A stretch of DNA of 64,000 nt from an uncultured Oceanospirillaceae bacterium (lineage in GTDB: Bacteria; Pseudomonadota; Gammaproteobacteria; Pseudomonadales; Balneatricaceae). Position numbers and translations under genes: made by a program. The notes under the pieces were generated by a model. The model ran no database searches. It had not been told where the DNA came from and saw only the letters and a program-made list of their open reading frames with translations. Positions within the stretch are counted from its first letter, which is position 1. Every line of letters begins with the position of its first letter. The stretch is taken from NCBI GenBank assembly GCA_937138495.1, contig CAKZPE010000028.1:1-64000 (forward strand), read 5' to 3'. Below, in pieces: positions 35,696-45,738 of the stretch.

Positions 35696-35746
35696 GCAGT
35701 GTGAGAACAGGTTTCGGAATACGGGCGCTATGCAGCCGTCAGTCGG

Positions 35747-35774
35747 AGCGCCTGTTCTGAATCAGGCGCTTTTT
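35747..35774 (+). terminator. Rho-independent terminator of ybaK
   Basis: An 8-bp stem, AGCGCCTG / CAGGCGCT with loop TTCTGAAT, is followed by TTTTT. The right arm lies inside the last codons of the convergent AAA+ gene. Confidence 0.75.
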
Positions 35775-37042
35775 GAAAGGGGGCCGGCTTCCGGTGTTTT
35801 TTCGCGGCTTTTAGCCGTCTGTTTAAAGTCTGCTGCATTCAGTTCATGTTTGGCCAGCAGCTTATAAAAATCAGTCCGGTTTCGTTGTGCCAGTTTGGCA
35901 GCTTTACTGACCTTGCCGGCAGTGAATGTCAGCATGCGGATCAGATAGTTACGTTCGAATTCTGCCCGGGCCTGGCTGAATGAAGGAATGTCCGGCGCAG
36001 TATCATCCAGAACCTCCAGAATATCGCCAGCCTGAATGGGTTTGTCGGGCTGATCGCCCGCCTGAGCTTCAAGCAGACTTTCCATACAGCGTTTCAGTTG
36101 TGCAACATTGCCTTCCCATGGTTCGTGTAACAGTAGCTGTTTGGCACTGTTGCTCAGTGTCGGGCAATGACCGTCCCGGCTCAGAAAGTGTTCTGCTAAC
36201 AGGGGGATATCTTCGCTGCGGCTTTGTAAATCCGGTACCGGTAAGCAGATTTCGCAAATCTGGTAATACAGATCTGCCGCCAACTGCCCACTGGTAAGCA
36301 GGATGTCCGGTGTTTGACGGGTCGTGGCGATGATTCTGGCCGGTGTGTCTGTCTGGCTGAGACTCACGCTCAGTTGTACCTGTAAACGGAAGTCCAGTTG
36401 CTCAATATGCTGCAGCAACAGGGTGGTGTCTGGCCGGGTTACCGCTGCCGGCACGTTCAGATCAGAATCGCCGAACAGGGTTTTACCGATCACACTGGCA
36501 GATAGCTGGGCGCAGTTTAGTTCTGTCAGGGGCTGGTCCGGGTGTTTGCTGGCGGCATGCAGGGTTCTAGCGATGTGGGTTTTACCGCTGCCACTTGCAC
36601 CGGTAACCGTCAGGTTATGACTGGCGGCTGCGATACGCCGGGTCTGTTGCAGTGTTGCCTGCATGGTGGGGCTGAGTACCGGTCCGGTATCAGCGTTTTT
36701 AAGGTCCGGTTCCGGTGGCGCACTGTGTTGAAGCTGTTCGCGAATCAGCGACAGGACTTCGGCGTCCGGTGAGGTTTTTTCCAGAATCAGCAGGTGGTTG
36801 TATCCTGTTTCAGGCACGGGGCTCAGTATGATTGTTTTCCGTACCGGAATCTGACTGAGTAATGCCTCTGAAAGAGGGGGCGAAAGATCAATCAGTAACT
36901 GATCAAATCTGTTCTGACTGCCTAACTGATGAATATCGCTGATATGGCTGACAGCATATCCCTGCGCGCTCAGGCAAAGGTGCCAGCGGCGGATATTTTG
37001 CGGTGTATCTGCCAATAACAGGATACGATGTTGCATCTGCAT
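35762..37042 (-). CDS. AAA+ regulator related to sigma-54 activators, lacking GAFTGA
   Basis: This protein of about 426 residues has the layout of an enhancer-binding protein. The N-terminus is receiver-like (ILLLADTPQNIRRWHLCLSAQGYAV ... LLIDLS), then an AAA+ module with Walker A GASGSGKTHIARTLH, then a Fis-type helix-turn-helix (GKVSKAAKLAQRNRTDFYKLLAKH). The GAFTGA loop that contacts sigma-54 is absent after ASVIGKTLFGDSD, and Walker B reads TLLLQHIEQLD instead of GTLFLDEI. It therefore probably does not open sigma-54 promoters. The start at 37042 follows AGGAAAA. Confidence 0.75.
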   Translation of the reverse strand: MQMQHRILLLADTPQNIRRWHLCLSAQGYAVSHISDIHQLGSQNRFDQLLIDLSPPLSEALLSQIPVRKTIILSPVPETGYNHLLILEKTSPDAEVLSLIREQLQHSAPPEPDLKNADTGPVLSPTMQATLQQTRRIAAASHNLTVTGASGSGKTHIARTLHAASKHPDQPLTELNCAQLSASVIGKTLFGDSDLNVPAAVTRPDTTLLLQHIEQLDFRLQVQLSVSLSQTDTPARIIATTRQTPDILLTSGQLAADLYYQICEICLPVPDLQSRSEDIPLLAEHFLSRDGHCPTLSNSAKQLLLHEPWEGNVAQLKRCMESLLEAQAGDQPDKPIQAGDILEVLDDTAPDIPSFSQARAEFERNYLIRMLTFTAGKVSKAAKLAQRNRTDFYKLLAKHELNAADFKQTAKSREKTPEAGPLSKSA

Positions 37043-37094
37043 AATGGGGAATTTTCCTGAACGACCTATAATCATTGTAACCGATCCGTTTACG

Positions 37095-37112
37095 GCATCA
37101 ATCTTTTGATGC
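37095..37112. promoter_or_regulatory. Palindrome between the AAA+ regulator and the lipoprotein gene
   Basis: GCATCAA-TCTT-TTGATGC is a perfect 7-bp inverted repeat in the divergent gap, 52 bases from the regulator start. It could be the site of the Fis-type domain of that regulator. Confidence 0.35.
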
Positions 37113-37254
37113 GTTTACAGGCTGAATATCCGGCTTTTTTTTATCTTTCTTTACAGAAAGAAACCTGCCCGGTAGTGGATGTGTCGGTTGGTTGTTAAGA
37201 TGCTGTATTTTTTGAACTTTTTAAAGTTAACAATAAAGCGGGAAAGGAGTTTCT

Positions 37255-38493
37255 GTGCGCCACTTTAACAGCACAGTAAGGGGATCATCTGACAGATATT
37301 TTCCGGTTGCCGGTCGCTGGCGATTGTTTGAATGTCTGTGCCTGCTGTTTTTGTTAGCCGGGTGTAAACCGGCGACGCTGGCACCTGAGCAGAATCTTCA
37401 GCTGCGGGGCATTGTGCAGCTAAAAGATGAGCAGTTACGTTTTCGGCCCTGTTTTGATACCGGCTGGTGGCCGCTGACGGATGGCACCCGCGATGGCAGC
37501 CTTACACGGTTTTATGGCCAGCTGGGCGCTGAAGGTTTGCCTGTGTATATGGAGTTTATTGCGGCTCAGGCGGATGCACAGAACCGGGTGAACGTATCGG
37601 AGCTACAGGTTGCAGGCGGGAGTGAAAGCACCTGCTTCTTTGATTTATCAAATGTCAGCTTTCGGGCGGCCAGTTCCTCACCTTACTGGGTGGCGGATAT
37701 TCAGGAAAACGGTGCCCGGGTGCAAAGTATTGATCCTCCCGGCAGCTACAGTTTTTCGGTGAGCCGGCAGGTGCCGGAGGAGAGTGGCGGCGAAGTGGTC
37801 AGCCTCAGCCCCCGTCATAAGGGGGCGCTGAGTCAGAAGCAAACCTTTGCCAGTGTGGTGTCAGCCAGGGGGTTCCCGGAGTTTAAGATCGACCTGAAGC
37901 CGGGCCGCTGTGTGGATCCGGCAAATGGCACCTTACTGAATTTCCGCGCCAGCATGCTGTTATATGGCAATGAATATATCGGCTGTGCCCGTCAGGGAGA
38001 ACAGGCGGAAGAGATGATCAGTGGTTTCTTTAAGTTCCGTGCCGGTGCCACAGAAGCCCTGTTAAAGCTGCATAAGGATGGCCGGGTAAGTCTGGTCCGT
38101 AAACAGCAGAATCATGCGGTGACTGAGCGGGGCACCTGGCAGTTACTGGAATCTCAGAAACTGGTGTTAACCATGTCGGATGTTTCCGGTAAGGCGTTTT
38201 TACTGATTTTTAAGCGGCTTAACCGGGCAATGTATCAACTGGAAGCTGGCCGGCTGGCCGGGTTACCGGAGGGGGCGCGTTTTCAGCGCTGGATGCAAAG
38301 CCCGCTGGTATGGCGCAGTCAGCCGGAAAGTCAGCCCCGGGAAGAGGCTGAGCCACAGGTGCTGTCTGAGGCGGATACCGCCGTGCAGGATAATCAGTAC
38401 AGCCAGGAGGTACGTACCTTCAGTTTTGATGCTGTGAAAGTACAGGCGAATGAGCAGCCGGTTCAGGAAATAGAGTTGCTCGAGCAGGAATAG
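37255..38493 (+). CDS. Large lipoprotein (COG3650-like)
   Basis: This 412-residue protein starts at GTG after AAAGGAG. It has a basic N-terminus, a hydrophobic stretch and the lipobox LLAGC (LFECLCLLFLLAGCKP). Two related modules are seen: LRGIVQLKDEQLRFRPC and, later, RCVDPANGTLLNFRASMLLYGNEYIGCARQG, the latter typical of COG3650-type envelope proteins. A NlpE-like region with GTWQLLESQKLVLTM follows. The last 60 residues are Glu/Gln-rich. It is probably outer-membrane attached; its role is unknown. Confidence 0.7.
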   Translation: MRHFNSTVRGSSDRYFPVAGRWRLFECLCLLFLLAGCKPATLAPEQNLQLRGIVQLKDEQLRFRPCFDTGWWPLTDGTRDGSLTRFYGQLGAEGLPVYMEFIAAQADAQNRVNVSELQVAGGSESTCFFDLSNVSFRAASSSPYWVADIQENGARVQSIDPPGSYSFSVSRQVPEESGGEVVSLSPRHKGALSQKQTFASVVSARGFPEFKIDLKPGRCVDPANGTLLNFRASMLLYGNEYIGCARQGEQAEEMISGFFKFRAGATEALLKLHKDGRVSLVRKQQNHAVTERGTWQLLESQKLVLTMSDVSGKAFLLIFKRLNRAMYQLEAGRLAGLPEGARFQRWMQSPLVWRSQPESQPREEAEPQVLSEADTAVQDNQYSQEVRTFSFDAVKVQANEQPVQEIELLEQE

Positions 38494-38496
38494 CGG

Positions 38497-39192
38497 TTAG
38501 CGCTTCATGAGTAAGTCTTTCGCCTGGTTTATTTTCGCTGCCAGGTAGTCACTGCCCCCCCGGTCGGGATGCATTTTCTGCATGAGCCGGCGGTGAGCAT
38601 CAATGATGTCTTTTTCACTGGCGCCTTTTTCCAGCCCCAGAATCTGATAGGCCTCATCCACTTCGCTCAGCGGAGCATCGTTGCCGGGGGTATCATCGTC
38701 CCGCCAGTTATCACCAAAGCGCTTATCCAGATAGGTTTCCAGTAAACGGGCAGACTGCTGATCATGCTGCCGGCAATAATTCAGCAGTTGCAGGAATTCC
38801 TGTTCAGTCATATTGCCGAGTTCGCGGTCTTTGAGCGGGCCTTCCAGAACGGTGCCAAACATGATGCCACTGTCATGGTCCAGTTCCATATGCAGAATAG
38901 GCGTGTCCACTGCGGAGCTATTGCCGCCTTTGCCGTGACGGCGCTGTTGCAGGAAACGGCCAACAAACGGCAGAAACGGCCACAGCCGGCGGATAAAGGG
39001 AAGGGCAACTGCGACCGCTGCGCCCAGCCAGTGCAGTTTGCCGGCCAGAATCAGATAAAAAATCAGGATGCCGAGTATAAAGATCAGTAATTTTATATTG
39101 GTCTGGCGGCGCTGTTGTGGGGATTGCTGCCGGGTCCAGAAAAACCAGACGACAAACAGCGCGCTGAGAATAAAAAAGTAGACTGGATTCAC
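38497..39192 (-). CDS. Membrane-anchored DnaJ-domain protein
   Basis: This 231-residue protein has two N-terminal membrane segments ([16 protein letters not shown] and [19 protein letters not shown]) and a C-terminal J domain ([20 protein letters not shown] ... [23 protein letters not shown]) with the HPD motif that stimulates DnaK. It is a membrane-tethered Hsp70 co-chaperone with the J domain at the C-terminus, as in DjlA. It follows the VWA gene by 18 bases. Confidence 0.85.
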   Translation of the reverse strand: MNPVYFFILSALFVVWFFWTRQQSPQQRRQTNIKLLIFILGILIFYLILAGKLHWLGAAVAVALPFIRRLWPFLPFVGRFLQQRRHGKGGNSSAVDTPILHMELDHDSGIMFGTVLEGPLKDRELGNMTEQEFLQLLNYCRQHDQQSARLLETYLDKRFGDNWRDDDTPGNDAPLSEVDEAYQILGLEKGASEKDIIDAHRRLMQKMHPDRGGSDYLAAKINQAKDLLMKR

Positions 39193-39210
39193 GGCATATT
39201 CCCGGATTGT

Positions 39211-39924
39211 TTATTTATGCCCCAGCTGCTGGCTGAGACGTTTAACTTCGCCACCCTGCTGATCGGCAAAGTGTTCCAGAGCCTGACGCCCGCCGGCGGC
39301 GTAAACCGCCACGGCACTGAGCAGTGCCCGGAGCTGGGCAACGCTGCTGCTGTCAAAGCGGCAGTATGCACCGTTGGATACTTTAGCCATCTGACGAAAC
39401 GCCTGGGCAGCGGTTATATCACGGCCTTCATGAAAAATAAAAATAGGTGTGCCAAGTAAACCGGCCTGACCGGCCAGTTGGCAGAGAAAATCCACCGGTT
39501 CTTCCACACAGTCGCCGACAAACACCAGTGCCTGAACCGGTTGCTGGCGGATTTCCCGCAGCACATGCTGCAGCAGGCGGGCAATCTGAGTATGGCCGCC
39601 GATGCAGTGAACATTGCGCATCTGGCTGAGCAGGGCATCCGGGCTATTCATCCAGTCTGACGCGGCAAAATGATCAAAGCCGGCATAGTGACACAGCTGG
39701 ATGGAAATCCCCCCCAGTGTCTGGCATTCCAGAAACATCTGATTCTGAATCTGGCAGGCCTGATCCCAGGTGCGCTCACGGCTGGCCGTGGCATCCAGTG
39801 AAAAAATCAGCCGCCCCTGACTGCCGTGACTGATGACCGCAGGGCTGCGCTGAACCTGTTCAAGGAAGGCGTCTATTTCCTTATCGCTGGAGGTTTTCTG
39901 TGGCAAAGAAGATTTGTCTGACAT
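39211..39924 (-). CDS. VWA-domain protein
   Basis: This 237-residue protein folds like a von Willebrand A domain. It has LIFSLDATASRERTW, a D-x-T-x-S type MIDAS metal site, then a conserved Thr in GGHTQIARLLQHVL and the strand QALVFVGDCVEE. It has no signal peptide, so it is cytoplasmic. It sits between the OlsF-like and DnaJ-domain genes on the same strand. VWA proteins usually scaffold complexes; the partner here is unknown. Confidence 0.75.
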   Translation of the reverse strand: MSDKSSLPQKTSSDKEIDAFLEQVQRSPAVISHGSQGRLIFSLDATASRERTWDQACQIQNQMFLECQTLGGISIQLCHYAGFDHFAASDWMNSPDALLSQMRNVHCIGGHTQIARLLQHVLREIRQQPVQALVFVGDCVEEPVDFLCQLAGQAGLLGTPIFIFHEGRDITAAQAFRQMAKVSNGAYCRFDSSSVAQLRALLSAVAVYAAGGRQALEHFADQQGGEVKRLSQQLGHK

Positions 39925-40199
39925 ACGCGGACTCCGTGAGTATCGGTGCGGATGGATTTCCTGAAGGCCTCTTTCAAGTATAGAACGGCGGGACTGAAAG
40001 ACGTTCCGGAGAATCTTCCCGATCTGGCTGTTCTTTTGCAGATATCAGGGTATTGAGAAGCGCAGTGTGATGCAAATTCCGGTGGGGCAATGATCAGCTC
40101 AGCTCCGGCTGTGCATGTTCCGCAGTGAATCATCCAGGCTGCCGGTCAGGGGTTTAACAGCAGGCAGCGTGGGGAGCAGGCCGCAGGACGGACAGATAA

Positions 40200-41927
40200 T
40201 CAGTCTTTGTCTGTCGGTTCGCCCATATAACGCTGACGTTTTTTGGTTTTCAGGTGTTGCATGTCTACCAGAACCAGGCCATCGATGCAGTGGTTAAAAT
40301 CCGCATCGACACCGAAATCCAGAAAACGGACGCCCCCTGCGTGACAGACCTCGGCGTATTGCTTATACAGTGTGGGAACGGCCAGGTTACAGAAGTCCAG
40401 CTGATGTTTGAGGGTGCGGAAATCTTCTTTGTAATCGTTGCCGCTGAAGAGTGATTTCATCTGTGCTTCCGCGCGGGCATCCAGAGAATAAGGCGCCTGT
40501 GAAACGCCAAGGTTATCCGGGTCAGGAAAATACAGTCGGTAAAAATAGACCAGCATATCTTTGGCGGCCTTCGGGTAAGTATTGCTCAGGCTGACGGGGC
40601 CAAACATATAGCGTACCTGCGGGTGACGTTTCAGGTATGCCCCGATCCCGTACCATAAATAATCGAGGCTGCGCTTGCCCCAGTAGCGGGGTTGAACAAA
40701 GCTGCGTCCCAGTTCAATGCCCTGTTCAAAATAAGGCTGCATACCGGTCCGGTAATCAAACAGGCTGGCGCTGTACAGGTGCTGCGGCCGGTTGTCGGCC
40801 GGTTGTCGCCAGACTTCTGCCAGACGGTAGGCGCCGACGATTTCCAGATCCTCATCATCCCAGAGGATCAGGTGACGGTAGTGGGGGTCATAATGGTCAA
40901 GGTCACTCCGCTGACCGGTGCCTTCGCCAACACAGCGAAATGCAATTTCCCGGAGCCGGCCGATCTCACTGATAACGGCGGAATCTTTACGATAATCAAA
41001 CAGGAAGATTTTCTTACCGTCGGCGGTTTCCCCCAGTCGCTCGCTGTTGCGCAGTTCCTGTTTCAGGGCTTGTCTGTCCTGTGGGTGACTGATGGTCTTT
41101 TCGGTGACAAATAAAGGCTTCTTGCCTTTGGCGAGGCGGTACAGGTGGCGCCGTACCAGCTTAACTTTTTCCCGGTTGTTCAGTGGCAGCTTGTCGATCT
41201 GGCTGCAGGCCACCGGTTCACCAATACGGATGGGCAATATGGCGGCGTGTTTATTGAACATCTCATGGGGCAGCAACACTGAAGATATTCCCCGGTTAAT
41301 CATGGAGAGCCCATAGAACAGGGGGGAGTTCTTGCCGCCGATGTAAACCGGCAGAACGGGGCTGCCAGTCTGGCGGGCAAAGCGTAAAAAACCGCTGTTC
41401 CATTGGCTGTCTGTAATGCCGGTGAAGCCTGCCCGGGACACTTCACCGGCAGGAAATACAATGATGGCTTCCTCATTACGCAGTGCCGCGCTTATGTTGG
41501 CAATGTCCTGTTTACGGGTGGCCTTGCTGATATTGTCTACAGGCAGCAATACCGGGGCCAGCGGTGTAAAATTCGCAAGCATGTCATTGGCAATGATTTT
41601 GACATCCCGGCGGATTTCGCCCACCAGTTTTATCAGTGCCAGACCGTCCAGCGCACCTAAGGGATGATTGGCGACAATGACCACTCTGCCGCTGGAGGGG
41701 ATATTCAGCCGGTCGGTGTTACTCAGGCTGTAACTGAAATTGAAATACTCCAGCACCCGGTCAATGAATTCAAACCCTTCACAGTGGTTGTGCTGTTCCA
41801 GAAAGTGGTTAACGTCTGACTCGTGAAACAGCCGGCGCAGAAAGTACAGGACAGGTCGTCGCAGTGGCGCTGGCCGGGTCATAAATGACGGATATTTTTC
41901 GCTGATGATCTGTTCGACATTGATCAC
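40200..41927 (-). CDS. olsF: Bifunctional acyltransferase, OlsF-like
   Basis: This 575-residue fusion has an N-terminal PlsC-type lysophospholipid acyltransferase domain (VVIVANHPLGALDGLALIKL, the NHxxGxxDG variant of NHx4D; later VFPAGEVSRAGF). Its C-terminal GNAT/hemolysin-like domain (LREIAFRCVGEGTGQRSDLDHYD ... IVGAYRLAEVW ... ELGRSFVQPRYWGKRSL) belongs to COG3176. The same two-domain order is found in OlsF, which makes ornithine lipids: the C-terminal part N-acylates ornithine and the N-terminal part O-acylates the product. The assignment is by architecture. Confidence 0.65.
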   Translation of the reverse strand: MINVEQIISEKYPSFMTRPAPLRRPVLYFLRRLFHESDVNHFLEQHNHCEGFEFIDRVLEYFNFSYSLSNTDRLNIPSSGRVVIVANHPLGALDGLALIKLVGEIRRDVKIIANDMLANFTPLAPVLLPVDNISKATRKQDIANISAALRNEEAIIVFPAGEVSRAGFTGITDSQWNSGFLRFARQTGSPVLPVYIGGKNSPLFYGLSMINRGISSVLLPHEMFNKHAAILPIRIGEPVACSQIDKLPLNNREKVKLVRRHLYRLAKGKKPLFVTEKTISHPQDRQALKQELRNSERLGETADGKKIFLFDYRKDSAVISEIGRLREIAFRCVGEGTGQRSDLDHYDPHYRHLILWDDEDLEIVGAYRLAEVWRQPADNRPQHLYSASLFDYRTGMQPYFEQGIELGRSFVQPRYWGKRSLDYLWYGIGAYLKRHPQVRYMFGPVSLSNTYPKAAKDMLVYFYRLYFPDPDNLGVSQAPYSLDARAEAQMKSLFSGNDYKEDFRTLKHQLDFCNLAVPTLYKQYAEVCHAGGVRFLDFGVDADFNHCIDGLVLVDMQHLKTKKRQRYMGEPTDKD

Positions 41928-42259
41928 GGTGAACGGCCCTGGTCGCTGGATGTGTGGTCGTCAATGTAAGGCACTTTGTTGACAGTTCCCTTGCCGTTTA
42001 ATGACATTCCGGTGAAATACGGGAGGTTTAAGGCTGCCAAATTCCCTGCTCTGATGAACAGGGGCTTTACAATTGTGTGTCTTGCCTATAGTTTCAGGGT
42101 ATTCGATGTGGTGCGTCGGACGGTATCTTCATTCATTGTGTATTGCTTGTATGGCCGGGGTTCCGGCTAAATCAGACGCCAGCATCCAGACTACGAATGT
42201 CTGCCGGTTTTTAATCAGTTGGGCTTTCCGGACAAAGGACATTCCGAAAAGGACTTATT
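41928..42259. other. Gap between divergent olsF-like and GGDEF/EAL genes
   Basis: In about 330 bases I see no credible gene; short plus-strand frames from 41976 and 42073 lack ribosome sites and family features. It must contain the promoters of both flanking genes. Confidence 0.5.
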
Positions 42260-45205
42260 GTGACCTCTGATCTTATTGATACGGATGCTTCACGGTTATT
42301 TCAGCAGTTGATCGATGGAGTAGTAAACCTGTACGACGATGCCTTTTTTCAGGGGCTGGTCAACGGGTTAGCGAAAGTAATGGGTGCTGATCTGGCGATG
42401 ATTTCAATGCTGGATCACGAAAACCCGCATAATGCCACCAGCCTGGCGCTGTGCCTGGACGGTGTCCCTGCCGCGAATATTTATTACCGCCTTGAAAATA
42501 CCCCCTGCCAGGATCTGACCGGACGTAAGATACTCTATCTGCCTGATGGCGCCATGATGCGCTATCCCCAGGCGGATATGCTGAATAAGCTGGACCTGGA
42601 TGGCTATCTGGGCATTCCTCTTTGTGATCATGATGAACAGCCACTGGGCAATCTGCTGATTGCTTCACGTAACCGTCTGAGGGTGCCTGCCGGGCTGATG
42701 CGCTTGCTGCCGGTGCTGATCAACCGGGTGGAAGCTGAACTGACCCGGCAAAGCCTTTCCAAACGCCTGAGTGACAGTAATGATCAGTTACAGCGGATCC
42801 AGAGCCTTGCCAGCCTGGGAGGCTGGACGCTGGATGTAAAGACCCGGCAACTCAATTGTTCACCTCAGGCCCGCAGCCTGTTTGGCCTGCATGCTCAGAA
42901 CACGGCAGTGTTAAGTGATGTGCTTGAGCAACTGTTCACCGAAGACCGTGCGCAGTTACAGCAACTCACGGAGCAAGTACTGACCAGCCGGCAGATGGAT
43001 ACCTGCCTGGTGCGGCTGAAGCATCCTACCGGCTCAGCCCGCTGGTTGCATATTCAGGCTGAACCGGTCAGTGATCCTTTCAGGGAAGTGACCCTGATCA
43101 GAGGCGTTGTTCAGGATATGACTGAACTGATCAACAGCCAGAATCAGGTTATTGATAATGAAATGCGCTTCCGGGCACTGGTGGATGCGTCGCCTTACGG
43201 GATCATCGAGATTGATCTCCAGGGGAGGGTGATTTTTGCCAATCCCAAAGCTCACCAGATATTTGCGTATCCGCCGGACCAGATGGTTGGCCGGACGATC
43301 AGCGAAACCATGCTGGAAGACGAACAGGAGTATTACAGCCGTAAACTTTGCCGCATGGTGGATGAGTTTCCTCACCTTGATACCTATAGCCGCAAAGGCA
43401 TTCGTCAGGACGGCAGCATTATTGATATTCAGGTCAATATTAATTACCGCCTGAACGAGCAGGGCAAAACCCGCGGTTTTGTCGGGTTTATTTCAGATAT
43501 TACCAGCCGAAACCGCCGTGAACTGAAGCTGCGGCAGCTGTCGACTGTGGTTGAACAAAGCCCCTCAGCAATTCTGATTACGAATCAGCAGGGGGTGATC
43601 GAATACGTGAATCCGGCGTTTGAAGCCAGCACCGGCTATCTGAGCAAGGCGGCCATTGGTGAAACCCCGCGGATTCTGAAGTCAGGCAAAATGCCAGAAC
43701 ATATTTATGAAGGCCTGTGGGAGAACCTGCATCAGGGGTTGCCATGGCGGGGTGAGCTGTTAAATCACCGGGCGAACAAAGAAGAATTCTGGGCGCTGAC
43801 CAGCATTGCGCCGATTACCGGTGATGATGAACATATCACCCATTATGTCTGCATTATGGAAGACATCACCCGGCATAAGCAGCAGGAACAACAGCTGGCG
43901 TTTCAGGCCAAATATGATGCGGTTACCGGATTGCCTAACCGGATGGTTGCCATGCAACGGCTGACCGACAGTATCCGGCTGGCGAAAAAGCGCGGCAGGC
44001 ACGTACTGGTGATCTTTATCGATCTGGACCACTTTAAACGCATTAATGACAGTTTTGGTCACAGTATCGGTGACCGCTTTCTGGGCAGTGTGGCGGAATT
44101 GCTCAAAGAAGCCGTGCGCAATGAAGACATTATTGCCCGCTTCGGCGGTGATGAATTCCTGCTGGTCATGGATGATATTGATGAAATCACAGTGGCTGAG
44201 CGGATTATCGAAAAGGTACTGCGGGCCTTTAACGCGCCGGTGTATATTGAAGAACACGAACTTTTTGTCACGGCATCTTTAGGGGGCGCGGTGTACCCGC
44301 AGGATGGTGATAATGCCGAAACCCTGCTGCGCAATGCAGATGCGGCAATGTATATCGCTAAATCCAGAGGGCGTAACGACTACCACTTCTTTACGCCGGA
44401 AATGAATCAGCATGCTCAGCAGCAGATGATCATGGAAACGCATCTGCAACGGGCGCTGGAATTTGAAGAGATGAGCCTGCATTTTCAGCCGATTACCTGC
44501 AGTAAGCGGGGCGAAGTCGTCGCCTGTGAAGTACTCTTGCGCTGGCACAGCCCGGTTTTGTCCAACGTCAGCCCGGAAGAGTTTATTCCGCTGGCGGAAG
44601 ATCTGGGGCTGATTAACGAACTGGGTGAATGGGTCATTGAGCGGGCGCTGGAACAGTATCTGCGGTGGCGAACGGCACTGCCGGATGATTTCCGTATGTG
44701 TATTAACGTTTCTCCCAAGCAGTTTCAGAAGAGCGGCTTTGCCGACTGGCTGCTGGCATTACTGGAACAGTATCAGCTGTCGCCGCAAATGCTTGAGCTG
44801 GAAATTACCGAAGGCTTATTGCTGAACCGCTGGTCTGAAGTGGATGAACAGATTCAGAAAATTACCGGCGCCGGGATCCGGCTGTCGATTAATGACTTTG
44901 GCACCGGGTTTGCGTCTATCAGTTATTTACGGCGTTACTCCTTTAATACCCTGAAAATCGACAAATCATTTGTTGCAGCGTCGCTGACGGATTCGGCGGA
45001 TGCAGCGCTGATCCGTTCGGTGATTGCGCTGGCGAAGGGGATGGGGTTAACCACTGTGGCTGAGGGGGTTGAAACCCCTGAGCAGGCTGAGCTTTTACAG
45101 AATCTTGGCTGCGACAGAATGCAGGGCTTCCTGTATAGCAAACCTGTCAGCCAGGATCATTTCATGCATCTGATTCAAACACCTGAGGGTGTTTTACCCG
45201 CATAG
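42260..45205 (+). CDS. GAF/PAS/GGDEF/EAL cyclic-di-GMP protein
   Basis: This 981-residue protein starts at GTG after AAAAGGAC. In order it has a GAF-like domain (residues about 20-170), three PAS-type domains (about 185-290, 300-420 and 425-545, the second with NPKAHQIFAYPPDQMVGR), a GGDEF domain with intact RFGGDEFLLV, and an EAL domain (VACEVLLRW ... ELEITEGLLL ... IDKSFV). The EAL signature reads EVL but downstream catalytic acids look present. No membrane segment is seen, so it is a cytoplasmic sensor with potential cyclase and phosphodiesterase activity. Confidence 0.9.
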   Translation: MTSDLIDTDASRLFQQLIDGVVNLYDDAFFQGLVNGLAKVMGADLAMISMLDHENPHNATSLALCLDGVPAANIYYRLENTPCQDLTGRKILYLPDGAMMRYPQADMLNKLDLDGYLGIPLCDHDEQPLGNLLIASRNRLRVPAGLMRLLPVLINRVEAELTRQSLSKRLSDSNDQLQRIQSLASLGGWTLDVKTRQLNCSPQARSLFGLHAQNTAVLSDVLEQLFTEDRAQLQQLTEQVLTSRQMDTCLVRLKHPTGSARWLHIQAEPVSDPFREVTLIRGVVQDMTELINSQNQVIDNEMRFRALVDASPYGIIEIDLQGRVIFANPKAHQIFAYPPDQMVGRTISETMLEDEQEYYSRKLCRMVDEFPHLDTYSRKGIRQDGSIIDIQVNINYRLNEQGKTRGFVGFISDITSRNRRELKLRQLSTVVEQSPSAILITNQQGVIEYVNPAFEASTGYLSKAAIGETPRILKSGKMPEHIYEGLWENLHQGLPWRGELLNHRANKEEFWALTSIAPITGDDEHITHYVCIMEDITRHKQQEQQLAFQAKYDAVTGLPNRMVAMQRLTDSIRLAKKRGRHVLVIFIDLDHFKRINDSFGHSIGDRFLGSVAELLKEAVRNEDIIARFGGDEFLLVMDDIDEITVAERIIEKVLRAFNAPVYIEEHELFVTASLGGAVYPQDGDNAETLLRNADAAMYIAKSRGRNDYHFFTPEMNQHAQQQMIMETHLQRALEFEEMSLHFQPITCSKRGEVVACEVLLRWHSPVLSNVSPEEFIPLAEDLGLINELGEWVIERALEQYLRWRTALPDDFRMCINVSPKQFQKSGFADWLLALLEQYQLSPQMLELEITEGLLLNRWSEVDEQIQKITGAGIRLSINDFGTGFASISYLRRYSFNTLKIDKSFVAASLTDSADAALIRSVIALAKGMGLTTVAEGVETPEQAELLQNLGCDRMQGFLYSKPVSQDHFMHLIQTPEGVLPA

Positions 45206-45418
45206 TAGCCCGTTTGCTTACCTCTTAGAAAAGCCCTGATATATTTTTGTATTTGTTTCGCAGAATTTTTTCTGGAGCTCCTAGCATTCGTGCTGCAAAA
45301 TTATTATCCTTATGTTCAGGCGTAAAGGTCTTTCTGCTGAAAGATTAAAGGGATAAACGCCGTTGGTACTGCAACAGCAGTGAACTGCCAAGAATTCTAA
45401 AGGGATGTAGAACTCATC

Positions 45419-45706
45419 ATGAAAAAATATAATTCCGCTTTTGCTCGTCGTTTAGTCATTTCTCATCTGGTTAATACCATTGAACGCCCCAGTGTACCTG
45501 CTCTGATGCAGGAAACCGGCTGGCCGCGCCGCACCATTCAGGATGTGATTAAAGCCATTCCGGGCCTGGGCATTAAAATTTACTTTAAACAGGATGGCCG
45601 CCGTAATAACGATGGCTACTATGTGATTGATAACTGGGGGCCATTTGATCCGTCGTGGGTGATGAATCATTTCAAAGGGCTGGAGTCCTCGTTAAAGAGA
45701 ACCTGA
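45419..45706 (+). CDS. Winged-helix DNA-binding protein
   Basis: This 95-residue protein has a helix-turn-helix (RPSVPALMQETGWPRRTIQDVIK, residues about 21-43) and a wing (IKIYFKQDGRRNNDGYYVI), the small winged-helix layout. It is probably a transcriptional regulator; its target is unknown. A terminator follows at 45739-45777, and the dinB LexA box overlaps that terminator. Confidence 0.75.
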   Translation: MKKYNSAFARRLVISHLVNTIERPSVPALMQETGWPRRTIQDVIKAIPGLGIKIYFKQDGRRNNDGYYVIDNWGPFDPSWVMNHFKGLESSLKRT

Positions 45707-45738
45707 ACAGTCACTAAAACCAGCTAAAATCCCTACTG

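Noticed and set aside
41976..42270. Short plus-strand frames before the GGDEF/EAL gene
   Set aside because: They have no ribosome sites or recognisable domains and overlap the likely promoter region.
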